Of a stretch of DNA of 64,000 bases, positions 1 through 10,490 are shown piece after piece (position 1 is the stretch's first letter; each line of letters opens with the position of its first letter). The notes below the pieces were generated by a model. That model was not told the origin of the DNA. It saw only the letters and a program-made list of their open reading frames with translations, and did no database searches. Position numbers and translations under genes: made by a program. The DNA is from Scolanthus callimorphus (Eukaryota > Cnidaria > Anthozoa > Actiniaria > Edwardsiidae): NCBI GenBank assembly GCA_033964015.1, contig CM066919.1, positions 24,437,204 to 24,501,203 on the forward strand, written 5' to 3'.

Positions 1-842
1 CCCAGCGAGGCCTTCCTCCTAGATTCCTTGAGAATGCTACTTATAACTTGATGATCAACCCAGAGCTGTCATTACAAGAGGTTGACCAAGAACAGTTCTT
101 GACTGAGAATGACAGAACTCTGTTGGAGGCACTAAAGAATGATGTCAAGGAAAGCAGAAGCCTTATCATAGACCATGGCTATACTGGTCCAATTGATGAA
201 TTGCACAAGGAAGAAATCGCCAAGTCTGTCACTGTCAGTATCATTACAAGAAGAAGCATTTACCTGAAGGAGTTCATGAATGGACTCAAGGCCTTTGGCT
301 TATCTGACCTGATTGTTAGATATCCAGAAGCATGTAGAAGTCTGTTGGTTAAGGATGCACACAGTGTTGAAGAGGTGGATGCAAACTATGTTGCATCATT
401 GTTAAGGCCTGTTTACTCAGACATTAAGTCACAAAGAGTTGTAGAGGAGAGCATGTTGGATCATTTCCATGATTTTATGATTACACTAGAAGACAAGCAG
501 GTTGATGGGTACGAGGAGGCTGTGGGATGGAAAACAGAAGAAGACACCTGCACAGCTGAACCGGAGCAGTTTATTTCAGCTGACCTGACCCCTGCTGGGG
601 TACTAGGCTGGCTTACAGGTCAGCGACACAAACCTCTTGATGAGGAAGATGAGCTAGTAATTACGGTGCAGTTTGACCATCACTGTAAATTAAGAAACAA
701 AGATCACACTATCTGTTACCCAATTGTTGGTGCATGTGCCCAAGTGATAACATTGCCAGTAGAGCACATGAAAACATCCAAAGAATTCAGCGAGGTATTT
801 CTGACCGCATATTGTAAAGGCCAGGCATTTGCGAAGCCCTAA
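1..842 (+). CDS. C-terminal part of a HECT-like E3 ubiquitin ligase (5' partial)
   Basis: The reading frame is open from the left window edge to a TAA at 840-842, so this is the 3' end of a gene whose earlier exons lie outside. The last ~60 residues fit the C-lobe of a HECT domain: a P-x3-A-C-x3-I-x-LP pattern (GACAQVITLP) stands where HECT ligases have the catalytic cysteine followed by a leucine-proline pair, and the end (CKGQAFAKP) resembles the usual small G-x-F tail. HECT enzymes take ubiquitin onto this cysteine before passing it to a substrate. The upstream ~190 residues are helical-looking and acidic with no motif I recognise. G2E3-like cnidarian proteins are the nearest match I can name. 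The AG at 4-5 could be the exon's splice acceptor. No frameshift is visible. Confidence 0.6.
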   Translation, partial: QRGLPPRFLENATYNLMINPELSLQEVDQEQFLTENDRTLLEALKNDVKESRSLIIDHGYTGPIDELHKEEIAKSVTVSIITRRSIYLKEFMNGLKAFGLSDLIVRYPEACRSLLVKDAHSVEEVDANYVASLLRPVYSDIKSQRVVEESMLDHFHDFMITLEDKQVDGYEEAVGWKTEEDTCTAEPEQFISADLTPAGVLGWLTGQRHKPLDEEDELVITVQFDHHCKLRNKDHTICYPIVGACAQVITLPVEHMKTSKEFSEVFLTAYCKGQAFAKP

Positions 843-1047
843 GTTTGTATACTGGTACTTTATGATTTATTGAAGATTTTTTTAACCATACCAGGAAAGG
901 AGGGTGTGTGCTTACATCCCCTTCTTATAGACAAAAAATGCAATCATAGACTGTTTAGCAGATGGTTCACAGATGGAACAGAACATAGTGAAAACAGAAG
1001 TTTAGTGACTGTATCCTAAAGTATGAAACAAGGTTCCTTGGTGACTC

Positions 1048-1416
1048 CCCCTAAAAAAAGTCACATATGCTTGTTCTATCCCTTAGGGTATAAAATTCGC
1101 CTCCAAGTGCTATCCCTTAGGGTCTTCTAGAAAATCTGCTATCACTTAGGGTGTCTTGCAGCCCGACCCAAAGAATACAAATCAAACTTCCTGTCAAACT
1201 TGTTAAGATTTCCTGTTTTAAAATCAAGTAATAGGTCTCATGGTCCATCCAACTGTCTATAAATCACAAACGTCAATTGGCCAATCAAAATTGATCTATA
1301 GACCATGCCTTTTTGCTATCTCTTAGGGTTGAATTTGCCTTTGGCCACACCCATTTTGCTATCCCTTAGGGTTAAAATTCATTTTCTCAACTAGCATATG
1401 TGACTTTTTTTAGGGG
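1048..1416. mobile_element. MITE-like element with internal TATCCCTTAGGGT repeats
   Basis: Terminal inverted repeats of about 23 bp (left CCCCTAAAAAAAGTCACATA, right its complement) enclose 369 bp. Inside are five copies of a TATCCCTTAGGGT-like word, at about 1077, 1110, 1139, 1317 and 1355, each a small palindrome (CCCTTAGGG). No coding capacity. Target-site duplication not clear. Confidence 0.6.
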
Positions 1417-1710
1417 TTAAGACACCAATAACTGAAAAGAGTGATAACTTTCTCTACATAGAGCAGATAATTATTAGTATTATATGAAAGATATATGGTA
1501 TAATATATTGTTCCATGAATTATAATTCATGTATGTTATATGTTACAGTTTTAAATTTTATACTTTTATCATGATTGTCATAACTTGAAAATATAGTTAC
1601 TGTTTTTTTGGTTTGGTATGGCTAACACTTAATCAGTTGCACTCTTATCCAATCATGCTGGAGATGAGGAACTTGCTCAAAAAGTAAGTGTCAGTTATGC
1701 AAACAATGAT

Positions 1711-1893
1711 AGCTAAGGGGCTGAACATTTCACTTTTGAGGGAAGAGGTGGTTGATTTTGTGGTTGCAATATTTTTTTGGGGGGTCCTCAGTCTTCACCC
1801 AAAATGCACGATTTTTTATAAGCATAAAGCGGGATATTTTTTTCAAAATCACCCCCCCCCCCCCCCTCAAAAGTCACTTGGGCAGCCCCTAAG
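1711..1893. mobile_element. MITE, family shared with 32058-32295
   Basis: Left end AGCTAAGGGGCTGAACATTT and right end ending in CAGCCCCTAAG are inverted repeats (~30 bp, a few mismatches) around a core that ends in a poly-C tract. The same termini recur at 32058-32295, showing a dispersed family. Confidence 0.6.
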
Positions 1894-2301
1894 ATGAATA
1901 AATGTTATGTTACTGTTAATGCACATGTTATTGTAATTACCAGAAAGCCTCTGATTTTTGTGTATCCATGTGGATGTTCTCTGTTTACATTGATAATTTT
2001 AATTCAGGATGATGTTTAACAATAATAAAATTCTGATACAGCTAAAAATACCAAATGATATTACTCTTTTCCTGTCAAAGAACTAAGATGTTCTAGGAAT
2101 TCTCTGAGACCTTTCTGTAGGTGGGTGGGCTCTGCAAAATGGAAAAGCATCTTTCCTATAACTGTCCACATAAGGTCTATAACAGTAATCTCATATTAAA
2201 CATAGTTGTTTTCTTTGTCTTTACTTGTAATTTGAACAGTTTGTCAATCACATCACTAGACACTGCCTGTACATGGTCAACATGATCAAGTTAATATCCT
2301 C

Positions 2302-2462
2302 ATTGTGTGATCCCAGAAAAAATCTGACACCCCCCCCCCCCCCCCCCCCCCCCTGAGGAAGGGATCTGAAATTTCAGAGGGGTGGGGAGGGGGTCAAATC
2401 TCAACCCCCTTCTCTGGGGAGGGGGGGGGGGGGGTATGGATCATTTCTGGAATCACACATTA
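2302..2462. mobile_element. MITE with poly-C/poly-G arms
   Basis: Termini starting ATTGTGTGATCCCAGAAA and ending with the matching ATTTCTGGAATCACACAT form ~33 bp imperfect inverted repeats. Each runs inwards into a homopolymer (C on the left, G on the right), so the single strand would fold into a G/C-clamped hairpin. Confidence 0.55.
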
Positions 2463-2571
2463 CAAAAACATTTCCAGCACGTCATTTTTATACAGCTATG
2501 AAATTTGTTGGTATCTCATGCATCTCTCGATTTGTTTCTTAACAAACAAATTATGTTAAGATGATTTACTG

Positions 2572-2822
2572 CTGTTTTGAGTATTCTGTGAACTCTCACC
2601 AACGTTTTCCAATGCTAAACCATCTTCTGGCTTCCGTCAATCAAACTTCAAATTTTTAACGGAATTACATTTTGTGCTATTTGATTGATCAGTGCCTTGC
2701 GATGAGATGGTGTTTTATGTGTTGGCCTATTGAAAAGCTTCAAGGGTTTTGATTGACGGCAGCTCAAAGGAGGTTAAGCAGATGGAAATCATTGGCGAGA
2801 GTTCGCAGAATACTCAAAACAT
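2572..2822. mobile_element. MITE with ~75 bp inverted repeats
   Basis: Left arm beginning TGTTTTGAGTATTCTGTGAA and right arm ending in CAGAATACTCAAAACA pair over about 75 bp with scattered mismatches. The element is about 250 bp and non-coding. Confidence 0.6.
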
Positions 2823-3403
2823 TAGTAATGAGATCCACTTAACTTGGAGGAAGTAGTATCAAGATTGATTGATTGAGATAATAAAAGATAATGTAAAACG
2901 TTTAGTCTTTCAGATAAGTAGATGCAATACAGTAAAATCCTGCAAGTAAGAACCTAAAATTTAAGAACCTGTTAGGCTAAAATTTTGGCTAAAATTGGCC
3001 AACATTTATGTATTGTATTGTATTCCCTGTTATACACCCTTTATATAAAAACCTGCTTAGCCTAAACATTTGTCATAGGTTCTTAATTTTTATAAAAAAT
3101 CATGAATTGGAACATGCTGTACCTGATGTCCAGGAAAGAAATTAATTAAGAAAGAAATTAATTTAGGAAAATTATTTAAGGAATAAAGGAGAAATAAAGA
3201 ATGTAAATAGCTTAAAGTTTCACTAATCACCATTTATATAAGAACCTGTTTAGGCTAACTTGGGAAAATGTAGGTTTATTACTCACACGTTTTTACTGTT
3301 TATCATATACTCATTAGTGGATCTCATTAAATAATATACTCATTACAAAGAATGAGTATATAACAGTAACCACGCCCTTTAATTTAATGTTACATCAACC
3401 ACT

Positions 3404-4542
3404 TCAAACTGCAACTAAAAGTAACCGTTCATAAAGACTAAGGGCCTCTCGCCAATGCATTGGCCTCTGAAGGTCAAGGGTATTCACTACATATCTAAAA
3501 TATTCCTGGTATTCATTATCCTCATCCTTTTCTACTATATGACCCTTTGCATACTCAAGCTCATTCAAGGGAACTGTGATGATTAGATCACGAACCCACC
3601 ATGACTCTCTGGTAATGCATATATTGCATTTGGTCTTCCAGATATAGTGTCATGCCTGGATTTGCGTATATAGTGTGTGTTCCAGTGCTCTAAGACCTGA
3701 TTTAAATCAGCTTGTAACAATTCGGCAAAGCAAAACCACAGGCACTCTTTTTGTAAAGGATCACCAATGTTTAACTTTCCCACTTCTTGTAAGTCCTTAA
3801 AAAAGTTGATCCACCAACTGCTCCAGCTTTTTTTCAAGGACGACCACCATGCCTCTATTCTTTGGTTTCTTGGTGAGGGTACATATTGATGTGAATCTGG
3901 ATTATCAAGAAAAAAGCAGTGTATGGCAGCCATTGTTCCATTTTCTGTCCCAAGGTCAGTATAAAGGCGTCGTGGGCAGCCACCCTTTTTGCTGACAGCA
4001 TCTAAATAGTATGCAGCTATATTATCAGGATAGCTATTTGATCTAGTGACGTAAAGCCATAGCATTTTACGGCTAAACCCATCAATGCAACCGTGGATGG
4101 GGAATCCATACGGAGACAGTTTATCATAGCCGTCTGCATGCCAAGCACTGTTTGGGCCTGGATTATGATACTCTCGTCTTTGTAGTTTATGTGCTTTTCT
4201 CCTTTCGACGCCATCTGGATCTAATTCTAGCATCAAATTTTGTACTACTATTCGTGGTACAATTATCCCCTTGAGTCTAAGTGAGTGCCAGATTGATCGG
4301 TACCCGACACTTGAATTTGGACCATCTAAAAGCTCCACTATAGCTTGTCTCACTTCCTGCTCATCGAAATCAACCTTTTTTCTCGATAAATCCATGGCCT
4401 TCAGCCGCCTTTTCAGAGTTCTAAGACTCATTTCAATTCCAAAATCTTCCCGAAGCAATCCCCTGAGCTCTTCGTATTCATATCCTTTATAAAACAGATA
4501 TTCTATGGCTTCTTCTTCTTCGTAGTCATTGGAGGCCGCCAT
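3404..4542 (-). CDS. Integrase-core (RNase H-fold, DDE) domain protein, one apparent frameshift
   Basis: Start chosen at the ATG at 4542 (context AAAATGG, protein MAASNDYEEE...). The frame stays open to a TAA at 3583-3585 (319 aa). Residues ~15-55 look like a helix-turn-helix. The catalytic core carries a D-D-E set: D137 (HADGYD), D196 (YTDLGTEN) and E230 (QRIEAWW), 33 residues apart for the last two. This is the retroviral-integrase-like family found as stand-alone genes in cnidarians and fish. After residue ~315 a neighbouring frame continues for ~60 acidic residues (begins DLIITVPLNELEYAKG, ends RLLLVAV, stop 3404-3406). One missing nucleotide in the GGG at about 3597 would join them into ~379 aa. 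An upstream in-frame ATG (4647) lies inside a MITE and is not the native start. Role unknown: transposon remnant or domesticated gene. Confidence 0.75.
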
Positions 4543-4550
4543 TTTATTTC

Positions 4551-4770
4551 CATTCTCGTACCCAGAGCTCCCCAGCTCGTCTGCTCGCAGGGGAGGCTCT
4601 GGGGACATCCATTTGAGGGCCGTCGCTGATTGGTTGATTTTGAGCATTGGGGCATGCGCTGAAAGGTCTTTCTCTCAGCGGCTCTGTATTAAATCTCGCG
4701 CATGCGTCAGTGGCTGTCACCAGAGCCTCCCCGCGAGGAGACGAGCCGGGGAGCTCTGGGTAAGAGAATG
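4551..4770. mobile_element. MITE inserted directly 5' of the integrase-like gene
   Basis: Inverted repeats of ~58 bp (left begins CATTCTCGTACCCAGAGCTC, right end is its complement with ~6 mismatches) enclose ~100 bp. A perfect 9-bp target duplication TTTTATTTC flanks it (4542-4550 and 4771-4779). The left duplication overlaps the first base of the integrase-like start codon. The end motif TTCTCGTACCCAGAG recurs at about 34514. Confidence 0.85.
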
Positions 4771-4861
4771 TTTTATTTCCAAATAGTCAAAAGTCGAGCA
4801 TGCGCCGTTGAGCAAACTTCCGCCTTGGACCGCTGACCAAGAACACGGTATTTGTAAATTT

Positions 4862-5060
4862 GCCGTGATTATTTTGCCGTGAGTTTGCCTTGTTTTGCCG
4901 TGAGTTTGCCTTGTTTTGCCGTGAGTTTGCTTTGTTTTGCCGTGAGTTTGCTTTGTTTTGCCGTGAGTTTGCTTTGTTTTGCCGTGAGTTTGCTTTGTTT
5001 TGCCGTGAGTTTGCTTTGTTTTGCCGTGAGTTTGCTTTGTTTTGCCGTGGAGTTTTTATT
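4862..5060. repeat. 21-bp minisatellite
   Basis: About nine tandem copies of a 21-bp unit (TGCCGTGAGTTTGCTTTGTT plus one base). A C/T variant separates the first two copies from the rest. It abuts the outer end of the large palindrome. Because 21 is a multiple of 3 it gives spurious open frames on both strands (NSRQNKA-type repeats). Confidence 0.95.
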
Positions 5061-5093
5061 TTGCCGTGACACTTGTGGGCCACCGTAGGTAAG

Positions 5094-5165
5094 TACTTCA
5101 TGTAACCTTAATATAGTGTGTCCTATACTGTGTTTCCCATATAGTGTGTCTTATACTGTGATTCC
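5094..5165 (+). repeat. Outer leader of the left palindrome arm
   Basis: Unique-looking 72 bp before the 10-bp array. It contains a 28-bp direct duplication (two copies of ATATAGTGTGTCYTATACTG followed by TTTCCC or ATTCC). The complement is present at 26111-26182. Confidence 0.85.
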
Positions 5166-8100
5166 ATGTGCTCCCCTGTACTCTCCTGTATTCCCATGTG
5201 CTCACCTGTACTCCCATGTGCTCCCATGTGTTCCCATGTGCTCCCCTGTACTCCCATGTGCTCCCTGTACTCCCATGTACTCCCCTGTATTCCCATGTAC
5301 TCCCATGTACTCCCCTGCACTCCCCTGTACTCCCATGTATTCCCATGTACTTCCATGTACTCCCATGTATTCCCATGTACTCCCATGTACTCCCCTGCAC
5401 TCCCCTGTACTCCATGTATTCCCATGTACTTCCATGTACTCCCCTGTACTCCCATGTGCTCCCCTGTATTCCCCTGTACTCCCCTGTACTCCCATGTACT
5501 CCCATGTACTCCCCTGTATTCCCCTGTACTCCCCTGTATTCCCCTGTACTCCCCTGTATTCCCCTGTATTCCCCTGTACTCCCCTGTATTCCCATGTACT
5601 CCCATGTACTCCCGTGTACTCCGTGTACTCCCATGTGCTCCCCTGTATTCCCATGTACTCCCCTGTACTCCCATGTACTCCCATGTACTCCCCTGTACTT
5701 CCATGTACTCCCCTGTATTCCCCTGTACTCCCCTGTATTCCCATGTACTCCCATGTACTCCCATGTGCTCCCATGTACTCCCATGAACTCCAATGTGCTC
5801 CCCTGTACTCCCATGTGCTTCCATGTACTCCCCTGTACTCCCATGTACTCTCCTGTATTCCCCTGTACTCCCCTGTATTCCCATGTACTCCCCTGTACTC
5901 TCCTGTACTCCCATGTGCTCCCCTGTATTCCCATGTACTCCCATGTACTCCCCTGTACTCCCATGTACTCCCCTCTATTCCCCTGTACTCCCCTGTATTC
6001 CCCTGTACTCCCCTGTACTCCCCTGTATTCCCCTGTACTCCCCTGTACTCCCCTGTATTCCCCTGTATTCCCCTGTATTCCCCTGTACTCCCATGTACTC
6101 CCGTGTACTCCCGTGTACTCCCATGTGCTCCCCTGTATTCCCATGCACTCCCCTGTACTCCCATGTACTCCCCTGTATTTCCATGTACTCCCCTGTATTC
6201 CCCTGTACTCCCTGTATTCCCATGTACTCCCCTGTACTCCCCTGTATTCCCCTGTACTCCCATGTACTCCCCTGTATTCCCCTGTATTCCCCTGTACTCC
6301 CATGTACTCCCCTGTATTCCCCTGTATTCCCATGTACTCTCATGTACTCCCATGTACTCCCGTGTAATCCCGTGTACTCCCATGTGCTCCCCTGTATTCC
6401 CCTGTATTCCCATGTACTCTCATGTACTCCCATGTACTCCCGTGTAATCCCGTGTACTCCCATGTGCTCCCCTGTATTCCCATGTACTCCCCTGTACTCC
6501 CATGTACTCCCCTGTACTCCCCTGTACTCCCCTGTACTTCCATGTACTTCCCTGTATTCCCCTTTACTCCCCTGTATTCCCATGTACTCCCATGTACTCC
6601 CCTGTACTCCCCTGTATTCCCCTGTATTTCCATGTACTCCCATGTGCTCCATGTACTCCCATGTACGTACTCCCATGTGCCCCCCTGTACTCCCATGTGC
6701 TCCCCTGTACTCCAATGTCCTCCCCTGTATTCCCATGTGCTCCCATGTACTCCTCTGTATTCTCATGTACTCCCCTGTATTCCCATGCACTCCCTTATAC
6801 TCCCCTGTACTCCCATGTACTCCCATGTGCTCCCCTGTACTTCCATGTCCTCCCTGTACTCCCACGTGCTCCCCTGTCTTCCATGTACTCCCATGTGCTC
6901 CCATGTATTCCCATGTACTCCCATGTACTCCCATGTACTCCCGTGTACTCCCGTGTACTCCATGTGCTCCCCTGTATTCCCATGTACTCCCCTGTATTCC
7001 CATGTACTCCCCTGTACTCCCCTGTACTCCCATGTACTCTCCTGTATTCCCCTGTACGAGTTCCCCTGTATTCCCATGTACTCCCCTGTACTCCGCCGTA
7101 CTCCCATGTGCTCCCCTGTATTCCCATGTGCTCCCCTGTACTCTCATGTACTCCCATGTTCTCCCCTGTATTCCCATGTACTCCCATGTACTCCCCTGTA
7201 TTCCCATGTACTCCCCTGTACTCCCATGTACTCCCACGTACTCCCATGTGCTCCCCTGTACTCCCATGTACTCCCTGTACTCCCATGTACTCCCGTGTAC
7301 TCCCATGTGCTCCCCTGTACTCCCCTGTACTCCCCTGTATTCCCTGTATTCCCATGTACTCCACTGTACTCCACTGTACTCCCATGTGCTCCCATCTGTA
7401 TTCCCATGTACTCCCCTGTATTCCCCTGTATTCCATGTACTCCACTGTACTCCACTGTACTCACCTGTACTCCCATGTGCTCCCATCTGTATTCCCATGT
7501 ACTCCCATGTACTCCAATGTGCTCCCATTTACTCCCCTGTACTCCCATGTACTCTCCTGTATTCCCCTGTACTCCCCTGTATTCCATGTACTCCCCTGTA
7601 CTCCCCTGTACTCCCATGTGCTCCCCTGTATTCCCCTGTACTGCCCTGTACTCCCATGTACTCCCATGTACTCCCCTGTATTCCCCTGTACTCCCCTGTA
7701 TTCCCCTGTACTCCCCTGTATTCCCCTGTATTCCCTGTACTCCCCTGTATTCCCATGTACTCCCATGTACTCCCGTGTACTCCCGTGTACTCCCATGTGC
7801 TCCCCTGTATTCCCATGTACTCCCCTGTACTCCCATGTACTCCCATGTACTCCCCTGTACTTCCATGTACTCCCCTGTATTCCCCTGTACTCCCCTGTAT
7901 TCCATGTACTCCCATGTACTCCCCTGTACTCCCCTGTACTCCCCTGTATTCCCATGTACTCCCATGTACTCCCATGTGCTCCCATGTGCTCCCATGTACT
8001 CCCATGTACTCCCATGTACTCCCATGTACTCCCATGTGCTCCCCTGTACTCCCATGTGCTCCCCTGTACTCCCATGTCCTCCCCTGTATTCCCATGTGCT

Positions 8101-10095
8101 CCCATGTACTCCTCTGTATTCCCATGTACTCCCCTGTATTCCCATGTACTCCCCTGTACTCCAATGTACTCCCCTGTACTCCCCTGTACTCCCATGTGCT
8201 CCCATGTACTCCCCTGTACTCCCCTGTATTCCCATGTACTCCCATGTACTCCCTGTACTCCCCTGTATTCCCCTGTACTCCCATGAACTCCCCTGTACTC
8301 CCCTGTACTCCCCTGTACTCCCCTGTACTCCCCTGTACTCCCCTGTATTCCCCTGTATTCCCATGTGCTCCCCTGTATTCCCCTGTACTCCCATGTACTC
8401 ATCTGTACTCCCCTGTACTCCAATGTACTCCCATGTATTCCCATGATGTACTCCCATGTAATCCCATGTACTCCCCTTTATTCCCATGTACTCCCTTATA
8501 CTCCCCTGTATTCCCATGTGCTCCTCTGTACTTCCATGTCCTCCCCTGTACTCCCACGTGCTCCCCTGTCTTCCCATGTACTCCCATGTGCTCCCATGTA
8601 TTCCCATGTACTCCCATGTACTCCCCTGTACTCCCATGTACTCCCGTGTACTCCCATGTGCTCCCCTGTATTCCCATGTACTCCCCTGTACTCCCCTGTA
8701 TTCCCATGTACTCCCATGTACTCACCTGTACTCCCCTGTACTCACCTGTACTCCCCTGTACTCCCATGTACTCTCCTGTATTCCCATGTACTCACCTGTA
8801 CTCCCATGTGCTCCCCTGTGTATTCCCATGTGCTCCCCTGTACTCTCATCTACTCCCATGTTCTCCCCTGTATCCCCTGTACTCCCATGTACTCCCCTGT
8901 ATTCCCCTGTATTCCCATGTACTCCCATGTACTCCCGTGTACTACCGTGTACTCCCGTGTACTCCCATGTGCTCCCCTGTATTCCCATGTACTCCCCTGT
9001 ACTCCCATGTACTCCCATGTACTCCCCTGTACTTCCATGTACTCCCCTGTATTCCCCTGTACTCCCCTGTATTCCCATGTACTCCCCTGTACTCCCCTGT
9101 ACTCCCTGTATTCCCATGTACTCCCATGTACTCCCATGTACTCCCATGTGCTCCCCTGTACTCCCATGTCCTCCCCTGTATTCCCATGTGCTCCCATGTA
9201 CTCCTCTGTATTCCCATGTACTCCCCTGTATCCCATGTACTCCCCTGTACTCCCTGTACTCCCATGTACTCCCCTGTACTCCCCTGTACTCCCATGTGCT
9301 CCCATGTACTCCCCTGTACTCCCCTGTATTCCTATGTACTCCCATGTACTCCCCTGTACTCCCCTGTATTCCCTGTACTCCCATGAACTCCCCTGTATTC
9401 CCATGTACTCCCCTGTACTCCCCTGTATTCCCCTGTATTCCCTGTGCTCCCATGTACTCCCATGTACTCCCTGTATTCCCATGTGCTCCCCTGTATTCCC
9501 CTGTACTCCCATGTACTCCCCTGTACTCCCCTGTACTCCAATGTACTCCCATGTATTCCCATGTACTCCCATGTATTCCCATGTACTCCCATGTACTCCC
9601 ATGTATTCCCATGTACTCCCCTGTACTCCCCTTTATTCCATGTACTCCCTTATATACTCCCCTGTACTCCCATGTACTCCCATGTGCTCCCCTGTAATTC
9701 CATGTCCTCCCTGTACTCCCACGTGCTCCCTGTCTTCCCCTGTACTCCCATGTGCTCCCATGTATTCCCATGTACCCCCATGTACTCCCCTGTACTCCCA
9801 TGTACTCCCGTGTACTCCCATGTGCTCCCCTGTATTCCATGTACTCCCCTGTATTCCCATGTACTCCCATGTACTCACCTGTACTCCCCTGTACTCCCAT
9901 ATACCCATGTACTCTCCTGTATTCCCCTGTACTCCCCTGTATTCCCATGTACTCCCAGTACTCCCATGTACTCCCACGTACTCCCATGTACTCCCCTGTA
10001 CTCCCATGTACTCCCGTGTACTCCCGTGTACTCCCGTGTACTCCCGTGTACTCCCGTGTACTCCCGTGTACTCCCGTGTACTCCCGTGTACTCCC
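5166..10095 (+). repeat. 10-bp minisatellite array, left arm
   Basis: About 490 copies of a 10-bp unit with consensus TGTACTCCCC, mixed with TGTACTCCCA, TGTATTCCCC, TGTGCTCCCA and CGTGTACTCC variants. A higher-order word (CCCGTGTACTCCCGTGTACT followed by CCCATGTGCTCCCC) recurs at about 6105, 6375, 6440, 6945, 7770 and 8940. The array ends at 10011-10095 in a pure run of CGTGTACTCC units. The minus strand is G-rich with a G3-G4 tract every 10 nt. Open frames of 200-1200 codons in all frames reflect absence of stops in the unit and are not genes. Confidence 0.97.
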
Positions 10096-10490
10096 ATGAC
10101 CGGGGATGATCGTCGTATCTTAAGGGGTTAAAATCACGTTGGTTTGGTCTTTTTAGGGGTGATCTTGATCTTCAATAAATTTTAGGCAGAATGGTATCTT
10201 TTAGGGCCGAAACTGTGTCCAAATTGCTTTTTCTCATGATGGTGCTTCTAAAAACCGTATAAGAAAGAGAGATTATTCGATGAGAAGACGATGAATTAGA
10301 AACAGACACGGAATGTCTTCATGTGTATTTTTCCCCTGTTACCTGTGTCCTTCGTGCCTACTTGGCACATAAGACCTCATCTTTTAGGGTATCTTTTAGG
10401 GTAATAATTTTTTTGAGCCACGCTATGGCCCGCCATGTTTGGTATCTTTTAGGGGTGAAACTGAAAATTTCCGACGATCATCCCCGGTCA
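10096..10490. mobile_element. MITE between the 10-bp and 48-bp arrays
   Basis: Perfect 20-bp inverted termini: ATGACCGGGGATGATCGTCG at 10096-10115, complement at 10471-10490. Inside are TATCTTTTAGGG(G)T words (10192, 10380, 10441), recalling the TATCCCTTAGGGT words of the 1048-1416 element. It has no counterpart in the right arm, so it probably inserted after the palindrome formed. Confidence 0.75.

Larger units (their letters stand above)
843..3403. other. 3' flank and intergenic DNA rich in short inverted-repeat elements
   Basis: No convincing coding exon. An AATAAA at 1897-1902 could serve the HECT-like gene but lies 1 kb past its stop. The stretch holds four separate inverted-repeat elements (1048-1416, 1711-1893, 2302-2462, 2572-2822). 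It also holds a ~500 bp segment (2824-3330) bounded by an inverted TAATGAGATCCACT word, with repeated AAGAACCTGTTAGGCTAA-like words inside. Long poly-C (about 2331-2353) and poly-G (about 2420-2434) tracts lie in the third element. Confidence 0.5.

Noticed and set aside
1077..1380. TTAGGG words as a possible interstitial telomere array
   Set aside because: Copies are separated by unrelated sequence and embedded in CCCTTAGGG palindromes within a MITE-like element.
4787..5101. RQNKANS / CFAVSLL repeat peptides in the 21-bp array
   Set aside because: 21 bp is seven codons and both strands stay open. No start context or homology.
5116..9386. Open frames of up to 1197 codons (MYSPVLPCTP-type and STWEYRGVQG-type repeats) in the left 10-bp array
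   Set aside because: The 10-bp unit contains no stop in most frames, so every frame on both strands is open. There is no unique sequence, splice signal or codon bias.
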